From contig NC_082619.1 of NCBI RefSeq assembly GCF_030936135.1, positions 5,025,208 through 5,089,207 on the forward strand: a stretch of DNA of 64,000 bases. Reading direction: 5' to 3'. Under the pieces are notes generated by a model. That model worked only from the letters and a program-made list of their open reading frames with translations, ran no database searches and was not told the origin of the DNA. The stretch's first letter is position 1; every line of letters begins with the position of its first letter. The DNA is from Gavia stellata. Taxonomy: Eukaryota; Chordata; Aves; Gaviiformes; Gaviidae. Below are positions 56,401-64,000 of this stretch, piece by piece. The translations under genes were made by a program, and so were the position numbers.

Positions 56401-59400
56401 TTCTGGCAAGCCTTCACTTTACTGTTTAGTTGATAAAGGGATGAGACAAACTGGCACTGACTTTGAAGTTGTTTGTGCAAATGAGGTTTAATTAAAATGT
56501 CTGTAATGGGAATTTACTGAACTTGCTGGCAGAGGGGAAAGAAGGTGCTGTTTGACAGCAAAGTGGCAGCGAGTGGAAGGAACCTACCTTCTGTATTTTG
56601 CTTTGTGTCAATTTTTCAGGTCTTGTAGTTTACTACAAAGTATCGTAAAGAAGATAAAAGGTTAATATGTAGCTCATTTCTCCTTAGTTCTTTGCTTTCT
56701 CCTGCTTAAAGAGATGTTTTGCCTATGTTTATTATTCCCCCTGTGTGGGGATCCATGTTGTTGGCAAGTGTAGTTTGTCCAGAGATCCCCAGGCAACATA
56801 TAGTAAGTACACTGAGAATAAAGCAGCTTTTTATATTGTCCTTCTACTTGTAGAAGGTATTGGAAGAAATGTTTTCTGCCTGCAGAGCCAGGTTAATGTA
56901 GAAAGTAAGCAGGCCTGCTCTCTGACCATATCCTGTTGCACTAGTGCTTGTCATTCCAGAACACGCACTTTTCCTGACTTTTGAAATGCATTCCAAAAGG
57001 AATGTCCTTGACTTCATTTTTGCTCTGTTATAAACCCAGCCTTATTAAAATCTGCTGCTTTTTCTTCTGTGCAGTTCTGTAGTAGATGAGCTGAAAGAAG
57101 TTGTTTTTCCTGTTCTTCGAATATTACTGCAACATATCTGTACCAAGGTATGCTAAGCTTTGCTGCATCTTAAGCTGAAGAACTCATGTGTGCATACATT
57201 GCAGTATCTGTAATAGTTAGGAAATCCATTTTCACAATGTTTTGTAAGGAATTAAAATATTTGAATCATTTGCAAACTTCTTGACAGCCCGATTGCATTT
57301 TGTGTTGATCTTTATCGGGGTTTTCAGACATCTTAAAAATAGTGTCACACTCTAGAAGAATACTGAGGGTGAACACTTCCCCCCTCATTCACAATCAATT
57401 GTACCCTATATTTGACCTTTCCTAAATTTGCAGTTACTTTTACCACTGTTTTGGTAGAGGAAAATGAGGATTATGAGAGCTCTTTGCCTAGCTAACTATC
57501 TGAAGACTGCCATGTAGAAATACTGCCTCTGGATTTAATCTAAGCTCCACCTTTGCCTTGGGGAATTTGCTGCGTGATTGTGGATGAGTGCTGAAGTAGT
57601 GATCAAGGAAGCTGTGATTGTTCTCCCAGTCCTTGCTGAATGTGACCGTATTGCCTCATGAAATAAAAAATACTTCTCTTAGGTCCTAAAATGCTGTTCT
57701 GGCTTCTAGGGCAGAGCGTCAAAATATCATACCATGCAATTGCCCTTGTTTTTCAGGTCCCAGATAAGGCTGACTATCGCACATATGCTGCACTGGCCTT
57801 GGTGAATTTGCTGAATAAACTCCCTTGTATAGAGTTTGCCGACTTCATCGCTTGGCTTTATAAATACTCACGCAACATTAAAGTAAGTACATCTCCTTGA
57901 TGCGCCAGGGTTCAGATACAGCAGTATTTTGAAGATGAAGGGTCCAATACCAGCACTGAATAGCATTGTTGTTATTGCTGGTACCTAAAAGCAAGTAAAC
58001 TGAGTAGGCAAGCGAGTAAACTGAGCAGGCAATGCTTGTGTCTCTGCTTACATTAACAGAGCACCTTGTGTGCTTGTTCTTCCAAACAGGTTGCCTACAG
58101 AGTGTTTGCTCTAGATGTAGCGTTAGCTTTGTTGGATGTGCCAGAGAGGAACTTGGACAGCTCGTTGCCCCTGGATCATCAGAAGTTTCTAAAGCATAAG
58201 TTTTTAGTACAGGTCATGGTGTTTGGCCGGTGTTCAGACAAAGCACCTGTAGTCCGTAGCAAAGCTTTAAGCAGCTTTGCCCACTGTCTCGAAATGAAAG
58301 CTGCTGCTACCTTGGACAGTATACAGGACTTATTACAAAGCTGTAAGTATTATGGATAAATGAGATAGTGAAAATATTTCTTGAATGTTCTGGGGAATAA
58401 TTACTGGGAGATAGGAGAACTCTTCGTCAGGAACTTAAAAATCTGCACGTAGTGTCCTTGGGTATTGTGTCATAGAAGCAGTAATAGATGAGGCTTGTTA
58501 CTCATGAAGCCTTATATTTGGAAGGGATTTATTCTTGTATATTGGTTCTAAATAGATTCCTCCATGAGATACCTCTGAAGGATATTTACAGACGACTGAA
58601 ATTGCTCATTGGAAAAAAAAAAAAAAAAAAGTTGATTCTTGCCTGACAGTTGATTAAATCTTGAGTTGCCTTTTCCTTCTGCTAAGTTGTTTTGTTCGTG
58701 ATTGGCATTCTGAACTCCCTCAGGTGTGGTAAAGGCCAGATGGCAGAATTCAGAAGTATGCACATAGCATCCTACGGTTAGATTACTTGCTTGAAAAAAT
58801 TTGGAATGACAGAATATCTGGAATTAAAATACTTCATTTAATTTCTTTTTTTATTTCTTTTTGGCAGCCTCTGACCATACAGTTTTGGAAGCAGACACAA
58901 ACACTGAGAGTTTGATAGTCAGTGCAGAAGGTACAGAGTCATTCCCTTATAGTAAGTGTCAGGCTTTTCTTGGCATGCCACTTTCTAAAAATATCTGTAA
59001 AACGTAGGGCATGCATGAGGCTCTCTGTTTAACAGTGAGCCATCTTGCTGGGTGAACGTGTGCCTTTTTTATTCTTAAACTTTTAACTTTTCTTTCAGCT
59101 ATGTCCAACCATCCACTGAAGACCTTACCGACTTTCAAAACTATTGAGTTGACAGACAGCAGCGCTACTGCTGTGCTTGATGGTATGTCAAATTTATACT
59201 AGCCTTTTCAGATAACTTTTCAAAACCTTAATTGAAATTAGACTTTCTGAAGTGTATTCGTTGTCCATTTTTCAAAGAAAGTGGAGAGAGCTTTCTGTAG
59301 AGCTGTTAAAAAGCACTTATGGGTGATGAAGGGGGCGGAAGTGCCAGCCATAAAGAAATACTATTTCCACTCAAGTCTGAAAAATACATTTAATCTTGAA

Positions 59401-62400
59401 ATACTGATGTTCATTTGTACTAATATGGTGGCAACACTTGTTGAAAAGCAGGTAATTTATTCTTTCCAAAAAGGATGGTAATTGATGTGGAATATACTAC
59501 TTGTTACTCTATAAATTGAAGGGTAATTAAATCTCTTGCTCCAGTGTGCAAAGAACTAATATACTTTTGCTACATAAACCACAGCCCCTTTGGCTAGCAC
59601 TGTTATGTAGGGAAGAATTCACGTCTCTGCAGCATCAGGTATTGGCTGGAGTTGAAAGCAAAGTGTGAGATTAAATAGACTGATGCTGAATGGCAAGCAG
59701 CTAGTTCTAATTTGTTGATAGCCTGAAATCAGCATGTAAGTTGGCTTTTGTGGCCACGATGTTCCTTCTTTGAATCTTTTCCTTTCTTTTCCTCTTGTGT
59801 GTAAAAGCTTTTCTTCCTAACCTTGAGGCCTCTGCCAGTATCTTTGCTCCGAGTTCTTGCTGTTCACCTCTCTTGAACTGCTGACAATTCAATTCGCTGC
59901 TTAGTTCACATCATGCATTTGTGTCTTTTGTTACACGTCTCATGCTGCTCTTCACATGGGATCTCTCTCCCTATCTCCATGAGCCAGGCTCCAGTCTTCT
60001 CCATTGAAAGCTTTCTTTTAAAACATTTCGCTGATAAATTGCGTTAATCTGCTCTCTCAGATAGAAAAGTCCTCCAGGCCACTTAAGGTATCGTGTATTC
60101 CCTGTTTAGTTGCAGACTCCTTGTGGCAGAGGATGCCTGGTTTTGTATCTGATACCCAGCTGAGCTTACACTTGGCACTTGGCAAAACAAATTAAGAAAA
60201 GGATTGGATGAAAAAGGACTGTCTGGAGCTCAGGAGGATAGCTGAAATGCAGGGCTCTCCGAGTCAGTCAAGGTGCATTAGCAAAGCTGTCTGGCACGTG
60301 CTTGTGTTTGGCTTATGCCTGTGCTAATTTTGCACTTTTATGAAGACCAAACAGCTTATATTTTACAAGCGAAATAAATCTTAGCCGAGGATAGTCAGAA
60401 CATGCTAAATGCACAAGGGCAAAGATAAGAAGGGTAGGGATAATCTGCAGGGGGAAGTATGCACTGCAGAATTACCACTGCCCAACAGTATACAAACGTT
60501 ATGTTCCCTTGATAGTTCTCAGCCATTTAGAACTCAGGGTTTTTGTTTGGTTGGTGGGGTTTCTTTGGGTTTTTTTCCTCTTTTCTATGTCACTGTGAGT
60601 AAAATCAATGTCAGTTGGCAAAGTGTGATTATTTTAGCAGATTTGATCACCTTCACAAGAGCTGGATTATTTTAATGCCAAAATCTTGCAATGAAAAGGT
60701 TCTGTACTTTTTCTGTCAAGCTCTTCGCAGGACAAAGATGCAATCGAAGTTAGCTGCCCATTAAGAAAGCGCAGATCAAAGTCCCTTTGCTTCCTTTGGT
60801 GAAAATTTATTTTCAAACTACTTAGGATTAGTCACAGGGAACTAATCAAATTTCTTAATGGCAACAGAGTGGATCTCCACGTGAATCTCTCTAAGTAACA
60901 GATCTCCGGATTTGGCATATATTTGGGAAGTCTTACTTAATGCTGCAAGAAATCTAACAAGCAGCAATAACTAGAAACCTTAAAAGCAAGGGTAAAATGC
61001 TTGAAGTCAGTATTGCCAGTTTGTCAGTAGTCCATCTGAATGATTCAAAAGGCAAGGAATAATTGATTGTGGCTCTGTGTCTTCAGTTGTGTGTCATTTA
61101 ATAAACTGTCATCTTGATCATGTATTTTTCCTGACAAATAGGTATGAATATGGCTATGAAAAGTAAAATTTGAGGCCTGACATGACATTCAGGCAGGGGA
61201 GATGTGTTCTGGTTTCCTTGTAGACTCTTGGGTTCTTCTTTGCAGCTGCCATTCTGCAGCCTCAGGGAATTCAGTCAGTTCATATATGGGGTAATTTCCC
61301 CCCTGTAAAACACAGCAGTTCATATATTAGTACTTTGTGGAGCTCTGAGGCATAACTCACAAAAGGTTGTAGGCGTTCTGAGCTCTTGGCATACAAGTCT
61401 GTTAACCTGTCTGGGGTCTGCGATGGATCTATCTGTCTGTCGTCTGCCCTCAACATGCTTTTCCCACAGATGGCAGGGTTACCTGTGCTACAGACTTTTG
61501 TTAGAACTGTGTGTGATTCATATGATGAGCTTTCAAACTGTGAAGGTAGCCTAACATCTTTTATGTAGAAAAATAAATAGGTTAGAAATTACAGATTGAT
61601 ATTCTTTTTTTTTTTTATTATTTTTGCTGCGTGTCTTGAATGATTTGGTATACCACTTTCTTTTGTGCTATGTCCTAAGAGATATTTTCAAACTAAAGAA
61701 CTTGGAAAAATGGTTGGTTTGGGTTTTTTTCCCTCTGGCTTATACCTCATTCTGAATTATTTTGGGTGTTTTTTTGTTGGGCTTTGTTCGGTCCTCCTCT
61801 CTTGCCCTCTGAAAGTCTTGGGCAACAAATTGTTGCTCAGTTGAGTTCCAAGCTGTATTCCACCTTGCTGCTGCGCAGTGTTCAGCGTGCTAGTGCTGCT
61901 AAACGGTGGTGTGGGTAATTTCTTTTCGTCACGGTTTTGGATAGGAAAAGAAGTCATGGCCATGCTGAGATTGAGAGCTGGGGATGAGAAACCCAACGTG
62001 AGGAAATCTGCTCTCCAGGTACGGTGTTTCTTGCATGCTTCCCTGTTCTCAGTGATTACCCAGAACGCCGTTAAAATAATGAGACCATAGTACCGTAGCA
62101 AACTGTATGTAACTTTGCCCACCTGTAGCTTCTTGCTATTCCTGCAGAGTGCCTACAGGCCTTCAAAAGGTCTTGTTTACTAGTTCCTGATAAGTAAATA
62201 ATGCAAGCATGATGATGGAAAATTTTTCTAGTACTCTTGCTGGCATTCTCTTATTCCGTCATTTAGAAAGAGAGGCTCTTTTCAAATGTCAATAGGCATT
62301 TCAATTAAGCGACTTCCTCATAAACTGAAGCATATTAGCTGCTTAGTTTGTTTTGACCTTGTTAACAAAGAGATTAGGTTATATCCAGCCTCTTTTTGAG

Positions 62401-64000
62401 GTATGCATTGCATTGCTTGTTGCTCAATTTTTTTGATGAAGCCATTAGCTTTTAAAGAGATAGGCTTCAATGAAAACTTTGTTGTTTTAAAAAATAGACA
62501 TCTGCTGTTGACTGCGTTCCTCTGTCAGTCCTCTTCACCCCAACTCTTACCCCTCAGTTCACACGCTGATTTGAGCCTCTCAAGTTAAGGCTTTACAATT
62601 GTTTTGTTTTGATGCTTTTTTTATTTAAAAAAAAATAAAACCCCCCTCTTCCTTATTACCAGGTAAAAGACGTGGTTCATACAAGAGATATATTATTTTC
62701 AAGCGGAATTTGTGCCATTCAGTCTATCCAAATGCTGTTATAAAATCGGAATGACTGAAAAGATGCTTTCTGTTTCATTCTACATCTCTGGTTGTGCCAA
62801 ATACTCATAAATTGTTAATGTGATGTTTCGCTCTCGGTGAGATAAATTAATCTCCAGTTACAGTTGGTAGGGGGTAGATTGTATTTTTGATTTGCTATTC
62901 GATGCGCGTGGCCTGTATTCCCAACAAAGTTATGCTGGTATTTGACTGCCAGGTTTTTATGAACATCCTGAAGCACAAAGTGATCCCTTGTACCGCAGAA
63001 GATTTGTCCACTCTTCAGGATCGTTGCCGGGACCCTGCCGTTTCTGTGCGGAAGCAGGCCTTGCAGTCTATAACAGAGCTCCTTGCGGTGAGAAAAAAGG
63101 ACCATGAACTCCTATGCAGACCTGAGATGAGCAAACTGTGGGTTAAAAGAAGGAGGAAACAGACAAACCTGGCACATGTCACTTGTTCATTCAGTGAATT
63201 TCATTTTATGATTGTGTCTTAATTTTTTTTATTACCTTTTGGCTTGGAAGTCATGACTTATTCTTATACATACTTGTGATTTATGTAGGATGCTTCCAAC
63301 TGTTGGAAACATTTGTTTTCCTGGCTCTTGATTTATGTGTCATGGAGAAAATGTTTATGTTGCTGGCCTTCTCAAGTTAAAAAAAAAATCTGAATCACTT
63401 TACTAAGATGTAATGTGTAGATGATAGCACTGCAATATTTTTCCTTTTCTGTTTAGTCACAAAGGGTTAGTAATTTACACTTGGAGCATAGGGTTTATAT
63501 TAGGCAAAGGTCTTTTTTTTTTTTTTAGTGTTAAATCATCTGCTGTACAGCTTTATTGCGATACTGTTATAATTATTTATAGGGTTTCAAAGCAAAGTAT
63601 TACAGTACTTTAGCAGGAGCATCAGGTAGCTTGATCATTGATACGATCAAATACCTTGTGGTGTCAAGGAGATACAAGTTCCTGTCCCATATGCTGCCAT
63701 GTTGCAGTGCTAGTTGAGCAGTATGCTGGGGTTTATTAAAATTTATTTTCAAACTTAGTAGCTGACTCTGGAGGTTACTAGGCCTTTGCTGATCTCACCC
63801 CTGTGTATAGGATCCTATAATGATTTTAAAATGTTTCTAATACAACGTGTGTTTCTCTCAGTCTCAGCACAATAATGTTCTAGTGCAGAAGGCGTGGTTA
63901 AATGGAGTGGTGCCTGTTGTGATGGACACTGAAAGTTCTGTCCAAGAAAAGGCCTTGGATTGCCTTGATCAGCTCTTGTTGCAACATATAAAACACTATA
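50426..64000 (+). CDS. NCAPD3: NCAPD3, condensin II HEAT-repeat subunit D3, 5' half (runs off right edge)
   Basis: Coding exons: 50426-50489, 51265-51419, 51777-51939, 52758-52936, 53808-53990, 54427-54488, 54756-54843, 56217-56350, 57075-57147, 57757-57882, 58090-58342, 58868-58951, 59099-59182, 61945-62018, 62953-63087 and 63862-64000 (partial). Phases agree throughout, giving about 665 of roughly 1500 residues. The start ATG has G at -3 and +4. Conserved blocks are [94 protein letters not shown] and [14 protein letters not shown]. The last blocks are HEAT-type helical repeats. A basic stretch ([11 protein letters not shown]) and an eight-Glu run (about residues 193-200) form a charged linker. 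The exon 12-13 region is Ser/Thr-rich and poorly conserved, as in other vertebrates. NCAPD3 is a nuclear non-SMC subunit of condensin II, which starts chromosome compaction in prophase. Exon 1 is short and joined in phase across the minisatellite intron. Confidence 0.95.
50653..51222 (+). repeat. G-rich minisatellite filling NCAPD3 intron 1
   Basis: About 27 head-to-tail copies of a unit of about 20-24 bp, made of TGCGTGTGTCGTG followed by a variable G run that is sometimes split by a T. Variants include TGCATGTG (two adjacent copies) and copies lacking the CGTG part. It takes up about 570 of the 775 bp of intron 1 (50490-51264). Long ORFs in several frames on both strands are by-products of the repeat. 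Confidence 0.92.
58613..58630 (+). repeat. 18-nt A tract in NCAPD3 intron
   Basis: Simple homopolymer with no further structure seen. Confidence 0.8.

Overview
This window is animal nuclear DNA carrying five multi-exon protein-coding genes. Every gene was rebuilt by joining exons at splice sites with matching reading-frame phase and comparing the translation with families I know. The gene order NCAPD3, VPS26B, THYN1, ACAD8, GLB1L2 is that of human 11q25. Compact introns, three CpG-island promoters and a CR1 retrotransposon tail point to a bird, probably the microchromosome matching chicken chromosome 24. The species call is inference; the gene identities are firm.

Layout: (1) 1-24816, minus strand: GLB1L2-type beta-galactosidase-like protein, 18 coding exons seen, with the 3' end beyond the left edge. 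(2) 24300-25550: CpG-island promoter of GLB1L2. (3) 25848-33307, minus strand: ACAD8, 11 complete coding exons (26675-33307) and a 3' UTR. (4) 33000-33620: CpG island shared head to head by ACAD8 and THYN1, with a ZNF143/THAP11-type site. (5) 34253-38611, plus strand: THYN1, seven coding exons. (6) 38777-38813: facing poly(A) signals of THYN1 and VPS26B, 25 bp apart. (7) 42363-49741, minus strand: VPS26B, six coding exons. (8) 49160-50640: CpG island shared head to head by VPS26B and NCAPD3, with three NRF1-type sites and two CCAAT boxes. (9) 50426-64000, plus strand: NCAPD3, the first 16 coding exons, running off the right edge. Its first intron is mostly a G-rich minisatellite.

The genes do not form a pathway. 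ACAD8 works in mitochondrial valine breakdown, VPS26B in endosomal retromer sorting, NCAPD3 in chromosome condensation (condensin II), THYN1 is a nuclear EVE-domain protein, and GLB1L2 is a GH35 family member. What links them is promoter sharing (two divergent pairs) and convergent 3' ends (one pair).

I found no CRISPR array, phage, operon, tRNA, rRNA or intact transposon, and no evidence of an undescribed multi-gene system. The notable items are two GC-AG introns in GLB1L2, an 18-nt T tract at one GLB1L2 acceptor, two exon-like segments outside the main gene models, the NCAPD3 minisatellite, a 21-nt C tract in the VPS26B leader, and the near-touching 3' ends of THYN1 and VPS26B.
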